Below are positions 1 to 5,605 of a stretch of 6,587 nucleotides of DNA, in pieces. The position numbers and the translations under genes were made by a program. Numbering within the stretch: the stretch's first letter is position 1; the number at the start of each line of letters is the position of its first letter. This stretch comes from an uncultured Polyangiaceae bacterium (lineage in GTDB: Bacteria > Myxococcota_A > Polyangia > Polyangiales > Houyiibacteriaceae). A model generated the notes under the pieces. That model saw only the letters and a list, made by a program, of their open reading frames with translations, searched no databases and had not been told where the DNA came from. Location: assembly GCA_947259605.1 (NCBI GenBank), contig CAMYMX010000199.1, positions 1 to 6,587 of the forward strand, in the 5' to 3' direction.

Positions 1-965
1 ACGATCAGGGCCACCAACTTGAAGAAGTGGATCGCGATCCACGGCTTGCGAAAGCCCATCGCTTTCAGCACGGCGATCTGCGGGCGCTGCAAGGTCACGA
101 GGCGGCTAAACACCACGTTCAAGAGGAAGGCCGCCACGCCGAGAAAGACCCCCGGGAGAAAGATGACCAGCGTCTCGATCCCTTGAATTTCGCTCGTGAG
201 GATCGAATGGGAAAGCTGATGTTCTCGAGTGTAGGCGCCGAGGCCACCGTACGGTTTGAGCAGCCGATCGATGGCGCTCAACACCGCATCTTCGTTGGCG
301 CCCGGTTCGAGCTTCACCGCGAGGTCGTTGAATGCGCCCTCCATTTGATAGGCCGCAGCGATCGCGTCTTCGAGCATCCACAGGGGTGTAAATCGCTCGT
401 CATCGGGCATGAGCAGGCCCCTGTCGACGGCAAAGACGTACTCCGGGGAGAGCGCGAGTCCGACGATCAGTAGCTTGCGCAGCTTGCCGTTGATCACCGC
501 AGAGAGGTGATCGCCGGGATCGAGTCCGTGGGCCATGGCGAAAGGCTCGTTGACCAATACTTCGTCGTAGCGGCCGGGTTCGAGGTTGCGCCCCGCGCGA
601 AGGACCAAGCCATTGAGGGGTGCCTTTCCCGTGGGGGGGACGGAAATGAGGTCGCCTCTCGCAGGCGAAATCAGATCGTCCATCGGCAGACGCACCTGCT
701 CTACGATTCGAGGATAGGCGTTGGCTACCCCCGGGAGCTCCGCAATTTGCCCGGCGACCGACTTCGGCGCCCGCTCGAGGTGTGCGAACACGTCTGCGAA
801 CCGGTTCGTTTCGTAGTAGAGGTCCCGAGATTGATAGAGCGCGCGCCAGGCGCTTTGAAGGGCGATGTAACAGGCGACGCCGGACGCAACGACGACAGCA
901 ATGGTCAGCGCCTGCCCACGCAGCCGGACTACTTCGCGAAAAAGCTTGCGATCGAGGGCCTTCAC
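1..965 (-). CDS. FtsX/MacB-like ABC transporter permease, N-terminal part (gene continues past the left edge)
   Basis: This is an inner-membrane permease subunit of an ABC exporter. In this family it normally works with a separate ATPase and often a HlyD-type adaptor, both of which would lie outside the window. The 321 visible codons have no stop. A first membrane segment lies at about residues 20-38 (TIAVVVASGVACYIAL). A large extracytoplasmic domain spans about 39-264 and includes LSPEYVFAV and a run around EGAFNDLAVKL. A second membrane helix lies at about 265-286, followed by the cytoplasmic coupling segment QRPQIAVLKAMGFRKPW (293-309), which is typical of FtsX-fold permeases, and the start of a third helix. 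GTG at 965 is the only sensible start: the in-frame stop at 1025-1023 bounds the N-terminus, no ATG lies between, and VKALDRKLFREV matches the usual family beginning. A GAGGAAGG lies 15 nt upstream, a long spacing. The gene follows the CBS gene by 74 bp with no visible terminator. The family is clear; the substrate is unknown. Confidence 0.88.
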   Translation of the reverse strand, partial: MKALDRKLFREVVRLRGQALTIAVVVASGVACYIALQSAWRALYQSRDLYYETNRFADVFAHLERAPKSVAGQIAELPGVANAYPRIVEQVRLPMDDLISPARGDLISVPPTGKAPLNGLVLRAGRNLEPGRYDEVLVNEPFAMAHGLDPGDHLSAVINGKLRKLLIVGLALSPEYVFAVDRGLLMPDDERFTPLWMLEDAIAAAYQMEGAFNDLAVKLEPGANEDAVLSAIDRLLKPYGGLGAYTREHQLSHSILTSEIQGIETLVIFLPGVFLGVAAFLLNVVFSRLVTLQRPQIAVLKAMGFRKPWIAIHFFKLVALI

Positions 966-1039
966 CGCCCAGCTACTGTGCCTTCCTCGAGTCGTCAGCG
1001 CCAGTGCCGTACAGAGGGCGGATCAGCGCTTCTTCTGGC

Positions 1040-1507
1040 TCACTTGCCGTACGAACCGCCCATGTGGTCATACGGGTCTTCGCCTTTGCCGAGGGCCTCC
1101 TCGTAGCCGATCTTGTCGATGACCTGCTCGAGCCCTTCGACTACGTAGGCGAGGAAGTCACGGCTGGACAAGATGCCCACGGGCGCTCCATTTTCAGTGA
1201 CGGGCAGGTGCCGTACACCCATCGCAGACTGCAGCTCCGCGCACTTGCGCACGTGCGTGTTCACATCCACGCCGACGACCGCCTCAGTCGCGATCTCGGA
1301 GATCTTCGTTGCCGCCGGGTCTTTCCCTTCGGCCACGACACGGGTCAGTACGTCGCGCTCGGAGACGATCCCTTTCATCGCCCCGCCTTCGACCACTAGC
1401 ACGGCGCCCACGTGGTTCTGAGCCATCAGTCGGGCGGCGTCTGTGACGCTGTCGTCCGGCTTGACTGTGATCATTTCGGTTTTCATCAACGAGCGAATAA
1501 TCGCCAT
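1040..1507 (-). CDS. Stand-alone tandem CBS-domain protein
   Basis: This is a 155-residue soluble protein made almost entirely of two CBS motifs, at about residues 8-60 and 70-125, which should pack as one Bateman module. Each ends in the family signature: GIVSERD at 46-52 and GILSSRD at 111-117. These are the segments whose Ser/Thr and Asp contact the ribose or phosphate of a bound nucleotide. In known CBS proteins the ligand is AMP, ATP, SAM or NAD(H); which one binds here cannot be told. No catalytic or DNA-binding domain is fused. The short tail is Gly/Tyr/His-rich (YDHMGGSYGK). The ATG at 1507 is fixed by AGGAGG with 7 nt spacing. The permease gene begins 74 bp downstream on the same strand, so the two may be cotranscribed, but a regulatory link is only inference. 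Confidence 0.93.
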   Translation of the reverse strand: MAIIRSLMKTEMITVKPDDSVTDAARLMAQNHVGAVLVVEGGAMKGIVSERDVLTRVVAEGKDPAATKISEIATEAVVGVDVNTHVRKCAELQSAMGVRHLPVTENGAPVGILSSRDFLAYVVEGLEQVIDKIGYEEALGKGEDPYDHMGGSYGK

Positions 1508-1592
1508 GGAACGGCCTCCTTTGAGTGCGGCCCAAGCCTACCTCAGGCCCGCTCGATCGGCATGTGATGCTGCGCAGCCAATGGTGATGGAG
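1508..1592. other. 85-bp gap between lipoprotein stop and CBS gene
   Basis: This is the only sizeable gap in the minus-strand series. It must hold any promoter specific to the CBS gene. A perfect 10-bp palindrome, GCTGCGCAGC, sits at 1569-1578. No convincing -10/-35 pair and no hairpin with a T-tract can be seen, so it is open whether transcription from the lipoprotein gene continues through. Confidence 0.4.
1515..1520 (-). promoter_or_regulatory. Strong Shine-Dalgarno of the CBS gene
   Basis: AGGAGG on the minus strand lies 7 nt before the ATG at 1507. It is the best ribosome-binding site in the window and rules out the internal Met8 as the start. It suggests the small protein is well translated. 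Confidence 0.85.
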
Positions 1593-2501
1593 TCATAGGC
1601 CGTTCAGCGCGTCGACCACGTCGAAAAGGTCGCTGATATCGTAAAAGTCGACCGCTACGAAGTTCGGAAGGGCGTTGCGCTCTTGTTCGCACTGGCGGGC
1701 GCGGTCGATGAAAAGCGGATTGTAATTGACCATCTCGGCGAGCTCCGGGTCGCCACCCACGGCGGTCGTCAGGAAATGGTTGAGAAGGAACAGCGGGTTG
1801 GCAGGGTCACCGCGGTTGGGGTCGCAGTCGAAGTCTTCCGGGGAGGCAAAGGAGAAGTCCGTCTCCCCGGCGTGGTCCCAGATGTTCATCAACCACGGAA
1901 ACTCCGCCGCCTGCGGCAGCTTCTCTTGAAAGACGACCAGGCGCGTGTCGGCGTCGATGAGCTCGCCGAGCGTAGGCCACATTGCGCCGACCTCATGCGC
2001 GTACACGAAGTCGATCAGCCCAGTCGCGTCGAACGCGCCAGCGGTCTGTGCGTCTGTAATGTAGTTCTCGAAGATGATCGACAGCACTTCTCCTGGGTTG
2101 GCGTCCAGGAAGGCCTTGATTTCTCCGAGGCCATCGATGAGTGGCTGTTGGCCCAGGCCGCAGAACACATGACACAAGAAAAGCTCACCGTCTTCCTCGT
2201 ACGTGTCGAGCATGAGCCCACGAATGCCGTCGTCGAGCTGCCGCGTGATGCCGAAGTTTTGGTTGGGTATGCTCCAGCCCGCTTCGGCATTTGACATCGC
2301 ATTGTGTGTCATCGGGAACGCGACTTCGTCGAACCGTCGCGTGCAAAGCTCTTCGTGGCCGTTGCACTTCGGATCAAGCGCTCCGCCGTCGGCTCCAGCA
2401 GTTCCCCCGGTGCCAGGGGCGGCGGTCGGGCCTTCACTGCTGCAGGCGCTCGGGAGCAACGCGATGAGAACCAGCAGGCTCGCCATGCGCATCTCGATCA
2501 C
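1593..2501 (-). CDS. Lipoprotein with PI-PLC X-like phosphodiesterase domain (plant-type subgroup)
   Basis: This is a predicted lipid-anchored envelope protein of 302 residues with a phosphatidylinositol-specific phospholipase C X-like fold. Residues 4-20 form a type II signal peptide ending in LLPSAC, with lipidation predicted at Cys20. A flexible Gly/Thr/Ala linker follows to about residue 41. The catalytic-domain landmarks are FPMTHNAMS (His66, the likely first catalytic His), GIRGLMLDTY (92-101, Arg94 and Asp99), and LFLCHVF (His111, the likely second His). These are followed by PGEVLSIIFENYI (136-148) and a C-terminal PNFVAVDFYDISD (279-291). The spacing resembles the plant PI-PLC X-domain family more than secreted Bacillus PI-PLC. 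The substrate is unproven: an inositol or glycerophospholipid, or another phosphodiester. The GTG start overlaps the upstream deacylase stop (GTGA), and a GGGGAG precedes it. ATG at 2492 (MRMASLL) is an alternative with a cleaner signal-peptide n-region. No terminator is seen after the stop. Confidence 0.85.
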   Translation of the reverse strand: MIEMRMASLLVLIALLPSACSSEGPTAAPGTGGTAGADGGALDPKCNGHEELCTRRFDEVAFPMTHNAMSNAEAGWSIPNQNFGITRQLDDGIRGLMLDTYEEDGELFLCHVFCGLGQQPLIDGLGEIKAFLDANPGEVLSIIFENYITDAQTAGAFDATGLIDFVYAHEVGAMWPTLGELIDADTRLVVFQEKLPQAAEFPWLMNIWDHAGETDFSFASPEDFDCDPNRGDPANPLFLLNHFLTTAVGGDPELAEMVNYNPLFIDRARQCEQERNALPNFVAVDFYDISDLFDVVDALNGL

Positions 2502-4264
2502 GACGCTCCCCGGTCACCGGCTCGCACCAGCCGGCCTGGCCGCGCCCCGGTGAGCCTGCCATCTTTTGTGATGACCTCGCCGTTCACCAGGGTCGCGATG
2601 TAGCCCTTGGCGTGTTGCATCAGGCGCTGACCCCCGGCCGGCAAGTCCTCGACCATGGTCGGCGGGAGGAGCTCGAGGCTGTCGAAGTCGATGATGTTGA
2701 TGTCTGCGCGGAGGCCCGGGGCGAGCCGCCCGCGATCGCGCAGTCCGAGAAATCGAGCTGTGTCGTGGGCCTGCATCTGGATGATGCGTTCGAGCGGAAT
2801 CCGGCCGTGGTCGCGGTCGCGTGCCCAGTGGGTCATCAGAAAGGTCGTGAAGCTCGCATCGCAGATGGTGCCGACGTGAGCGCCACCGTCGCTCAGGCCC
2901 GGGAGCGCAAGAGGGTGGGTCAGCATCTCGTGGACGGCGTCGAGGTTCATCCCCGCGTAGTTGTAGACCGGGAAGTAGAGGAGTGCCTTGCCATCCTGTT
3001 CGAGCATCGCGTCGTAGATCAGGCTCAACACGGACTCGCCGCGGCTCATCGCCTCCGCCCCAAAGCTCTCGGCGGGTGCCGGTTCGTAGTTGGGCTTTTC
3101 GCCAAGCCGAAAGAGCCGCATCGCAACCATTTCCAGGTTGGACAAGAAGTAATCGGCGAGCGGCGGGAGCATGCTGCCGTCACCAGCCACCGGCTCGCTC
3201 TTCTCGGCGATCATGCGCGCCTTCAAGGCCGGGTCACGCATCGCTTTCACGCGCTCGGCGAGCGGCAGCTGGCTGATCGCCTTGTAGCTCGGGAAGCCCA
3301 TGAACGGATGGAACGTCGCCTGCAGTCCCAACATGACACCGATGCCGCGGGCGCCCACCTGACAGCGAACGTCGAAGCCGTTCTCATTGGCCTTCGAGGC
3401 GCGGTCGAGGATCCACCTCCACTGTTCGGGGCTGTGGTCACGCTGCATCGTCGAGACGCTCATCGGCCGTCCGCCTGAAGCGCCCAGCATTTGTTCGAGC
3501 ACCGCCCATTCGACATCGAAGTGATCGTCGCCGTGCAAGACGTTGAAGTCACTCACTGCTTGCAGAACGCCGTGACTCAGTCCCCGGAATGCCTCCGCGA
3601 TTCCAGCCAGCTCCTTGCCATCGGCTTCCGAGGCGGGCGTCCAGTCGCCCACCGCGCTCCTGTGGTTGTCGCTTCGGCCCGTGCTGAAACCAATCGCGCC
3701 GGCTTCGAGGGATTCGCGAAGCAGACGACGCATCTCCGCGATGTCCTCGGCGGTGGCGGCCTCGTCATGCACGGCGCGCTCACCCATCACGTACACGCGC
3801 AGCGCGTCGTGGGGGACGTGTGCGAGGAAGTCGATGGTGTGTGGCATCCGGTCGAGCACGTCCATGTATTCGGGAAAGCTTTCCCAGCCCCAGCTGATCC
3901 CTTCGGCCAGCGCCGTGCCCGGGATGTCTTCGACGCCCTCCATGAGCTCGACCAGCTTTGCGTGGTCGGTCGGTCGAACCGGTGCGAAGCCAACCCCGCA
4001 GCTGCCCATCGCGCAGGTGGTCACCCCGTGAATGGACGATGGAGCAAGCTCTTCATCCCAGCTGATTTGCCCGTCGTAGTGCGTGTGGATGTCTACGAAA
4101 CCGGGCGCTACGATCGCACCGTCCGCGTCGATGGTTTTGGCGGCGCTCGCGTCGCACTTCCCGACGTCAACGATCTTCCCGTCTTTGATTCCGAGGTCGG
4201 CGGTGTGGCGGTCCTTGCCGCTTCCGTCCACGAGCGTTCCGCCCACGATTTTCAGGTCATACAT
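2498..4264 (-). CDS. N-acyl-D-amino-acid deacylase-like amidohydrolase
   Basis: This is a cytoplasmic metal-dependent hydrolase of the amidohydrolase superfamily, in the D-aminoacylase/N-acyl-D-amino-acid deacylase group. The group hydrolyses N-acyl amino acids or related amides; the exact substrate is unknown. Its 588 residues are close to the usual length for this actinobacterial/proteobacterial subgroup. The N-terminal beta-sandwich opens with YDLKIVGGTLVDG, then PGFVDIHTHYD gives metal ligands His60 and His62. MGSCGVGFAPV holds Cys89, the position of the zinc-binding Cys of D-aminoacylase. LSDGGAHVGTICDASF supplies Asp459, the likely catalytic Asp, and His463. The C-terminus returns to the sandwich (APGLRADINIIDFD, LPAGGQRLMQHAKGYIATLVNGEV). 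The SHMR-type and second His ligands of classical D-aminoacylase are not visible at the expected places (around residues 235 and 272). The ATG at 4264 has GGAG 7 nt upstream. The stop overlaps the lipoprotein start by 4 nt. No signal peptide is present. Confidence 0.88.
   Translation of the reverse strand: MYDLKIVGGTLVDGSGKDRHTADLGIKDGKIVDVGKCDASAAKTIDADGAIVAPGFVDIHTHYDGQISWDEELAPSSIHGVTTCAMGSCGVGFAPVRPTDHAKLVELMEGVEDIPGTALAEGISWGWESFPEYMDVLDRMPHTIDFLAHVPHDALRVYVMGERAVHDEAATAEDIAEMRRLLRESLEAGAIGFSTGRSDNHRSAVGDWTPASEADGKELAGIAEAFRGLSHGVLQAVSDFNVLHGDDHFDVEWAVLEQMLGASGGRPMSVSTMQRDHSPEQWRWILDRASKANENGFDVRCQVGARGIGVMLGLQATFHPFMGFPSYKAISQLPLAERVKAMRDPALKARMIAEKSEPVAGDGSMLPPLADYFLSNLEMVAMRLFRLGEKPNYEPAPAESFGAEAMSRGESVLSLIYDAMLEQDGKALLYFPVYNYAGMNLDAVHEMLTHPLALPGLSDGGAHVGTICDASFTTFLMTHWARDRDHGRIPLERIIQMQAHDTARFLGLRDRGRLAPGLRADINIIDFDSLELLPPTMVEDLPAGGQRLMQHAKGYIATLVNGEVITKDGRLTGARPGRLVRAGDRGAS
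2506..2511 (-). promoter_or_regulatory. Shine-Dalgarno inside the deacylase 3' end, bearing on the lipoprotein start
   Basis: GGGGAG lies 4 nt before the GTG at 2501 and 13 nt before the ATG at 2492. The distance favours the GTG, which also forms the stop/start overlap, but the spacing is short and the choice is not settled. Confidence 0.5.
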
Positions 4265-4395
4265 GCCGGGTCTCCGAGCTCAGCGCAGCTGTGCACTATA
4301 TCGCACGACCAGCTCTCGGTGGAGGGCTTCCTACAGGGCTTGGCTGCATTCGTACAGGTTGGTGTTTCGGCGCGGTCTGTGGCACGCATACGGAC
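4265..4395. promoter_or_regulatory. Divergent intergenic region between deacylase and acyl-CoA dehydrogenase genes
   Basis: These 131 bp must contain the promoters for both transcription directions. It includes a candidate minus-strand promoter, an imperfectly placed inverted repeat GTGC-N8-GCAC (4291-4306), and a direct repeat TACAGG at 4332-4337 and 4353-4358, exactly 21 bp apart. No clear plus-strand -10/-35 pair is visible. Shared control of the two units by one regulator is possible but unproven. Confidence 0.55.
4295..4323 (-). promoter_or_regulatory. Candidate sigma70-type promoter for the deacylase-lipoprotein unit
   Basis: Read on the minus strand, TATAGT (4300-4295) matches five of six -10 bases. 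It lies 17 bp after TCCACC (4323-4318), which matches only three of six -35 bases. Transcription would begin near 4288, leaving a leader of about 24 nt that carries the GGAG before the ATG at 4264. The weak -35 keeps this tentative. Confidence 0.3.
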
Positions 4396-5574
4396 ATGGA
4401 CTTGAGTTTCACCGACGAAGAAGAGGCATTTCGGCAGGAGGTTCGCGACTGGATTCCGAACGCGATGCCCGAAGACATGCTGGAAACCGCAAGAGGGGCT
4501 GGGGACTTCACGCCGGAGGACTCCGCCACCTGGCACAAGATTCTGCACGAGAAGGGCTGGGTTGCCCCCCACTGGCCGGCAGAAGTGGGCGGGACCGGCT
4601 GGGATGCCGCGAGGCGTTTCATCTTCGCCGAGGAGATGGAGCTTGCGGGCGCCCCGCCGCTTTCGGTCTTTGGTTTGGGGATGGTAGGTCCGCTGATCAT
4701 CAGTTACGGGACCGACGCGCAAAAGGAGCGATTCCTCCCGAAGATCCTCAGCGCCGAGGAGTTCTGGTGCCAGGGGTACTCCGAGCCCGGCTCAGGAAGC
4801 GACCTCGCTTCGCTGCGGACGACCGCGGAAGACGCCGGCGACCATTTCATCGTCAACGGGCAAAAGACTTGGACCTCGTTCGCGCAGTACGCCGATTGGA
4901 TTTTCTGCCTCGTGCGAACCGACCAGTCGGTCAAGAAACAGGCCGGGATCACCTTCCTGCTGATCGATCTCAAGAGCCCGGGTGTCGAGGTCAAACCGAT
5001 GATGACCCTCGGACACACGCCGGCGTTCTGCGACACGTTCTTCGACAACGTGAAAGTTCCCAAAGAGAACGTGGTCGGCAGCATCAACCAGGGCTGGACG
5101 ATGGCCAAGGCGCTGCTCGGCCACGAGCGGACACTTTTGGCGATGATCGGTCCGTCGCGAAACGTCCTGCAGAAGTTGAAGCGCATTGCGGCGCACAAGA
5201 CGGTCAACGGGCGCCCGATGCTCGAGGACCCCGTCTGGCGCGCTCGCATCGCACGCCTCGAGATGCGGTTTCGTGCACACCTCATGGTCAGCTACCGCGC
5301 GCTTGCCGATCAGCAGAAGGGCAAGTCGCCTGGGCCCGAGTCTTCGATACTGAAGCTCGTTGGGACCAAGCTCATTCAAGAGCTCACCGAGCTAGCCATG
5401 GAAGTCATGGGGGAGAGCTCGCTAACCTGGTACAACGACGGCGTTTGCCTTCCCGTCGAGGAGTCGATCGGGCCTTACTTCTGCTACGAGCGGGCCGCCA
5501 CGATCTACGGCGGCTCCAACGAGATTCAACGAAACGTCATCGCGAAGATGATCCTCCAGCTGCCGAGCAGCTGA
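4396..5574 (+). CDS. Acyl-CoA dehydrogenase, PimC-like large (catalytic) subunit
   Basis: This is a flavoprotein that introduces the alpha,beta double bond into an acyl-CoA, the first step of beta-oxidation, passing electrons to electron-transfer flavoprotein. It has 392 residues and the three ACAD regions: N-terminal helices (VAPHWPAEVGGTGW at 56-69), a beta-domain with the FAD/substrate motif YSEPGSGSDLASLRTTA (128-144), NGQKTWTSFAQYADWIF (154-170), and a helical C-terminus ending IYGGSNEIQRNVIAKMIL. The MCAD-type catalytic Glu position is Gly372 here. Glu244 in LLGHERT sits where isovaleryl- and long-chain dehydrogenases carry their base, and is the likely catalytic residue. The R-x-Q-F-G motif is absent. 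These traits match PimC and other subunits of heteromeric ACADs. ATG at 4396 is chosen because MDLSFTDEEEAFRQEVR is the normal family beginning. An in-frame ATG at 4291 would add 35 residues with no family resemblance. No good Shine-Dalgarno precedes 4396. The chain length of the substrate is unknown. Confidence 0.93.
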   Translation: MDLSFTDEEEAFRQEVRDWIPNAMPEDMLETARGAGDFTPEDSATWHKILHEKGWVAPHWPAEVGGTGWDAARRFIFAEEMELAGAPPLSVFGLGMVGPLIISYGTDAQKERFLPKILSAEEFWCQGYSEPGSGSDLASLRTTAEDAGDHFIVNGQKTWTSFAQYADWIFCLVRTDQSVKKQAGITFLLIDLKSPGVEVKPMMTLGHTPAFCDTFFDNVKVPKENVVGSINQGWTMAKALLGHERTLLAMIGPSRNVLQKLKRIAAHKTVNGRPMLEDPVWRARIARLEMRFRAHLMVSYRALADQQKGKSPGPESSILKLVGTKLIQELTELAMEVMGESSLTWYNDGVCLPVEESIGPYFCYERAATIYGGSNEIQRNVIAKMILQLPSS

Positions 5575-5590
5575 ACGGCGAAGCCAACTC

Positions 5591-5596
5591 AGGAGT
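5591..5596 (+). promoter_or_regulatory. Shine-Dalgarno of the second acyl-CoA dehydrogenase gene
   Basis: AGGAGT lies 9 nt before the ATG at 5606, inside the 31-bp gap after the first dehydrogenase gene. It fixes the start and supports independent, efficient translation from a common transcript. Confidence 0.75.
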
Positions 5597-5605
5597 GATT
5601 CCAAC

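Noticed and set aside
966..1039. Possible terminator between the CBS gene and the permease gene
   Set aside because: No GC-rich hairpin followed by a run of T can be found on the minus strand here.
27..1106. Plus-strand frames at 27-473 and 507-1106
   Set aside because: The minus strand of the same stretch encodes a continuous FtsX-like permease with membrane helices and family motifs. The plus-strand frames are its shadows.
1569..1578. Perfect palindrome GCTGCGCAGC in the gap before the CBS gene
   Set aside because: It is only 10 bp in GC-rich DNA, with no T-tract to make it a terminator and no second copy to suggest an operator. Chance is likely.
1683..2294. 203-codon plus-strand frame antisense to the lipoprotein gene
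   Set aside because: The minus-strand frame has a signal peptide and a clear catalytic domain. The antisense product resembles nothing.
2612..4405. Long plus-strand frames (2612-3478 and 3491-4405) antisense to the deacylase
   Set aside because: They mirror the codon structure of the deacylase gene, have no recognisable domain, and lack ribosome-binding sites.
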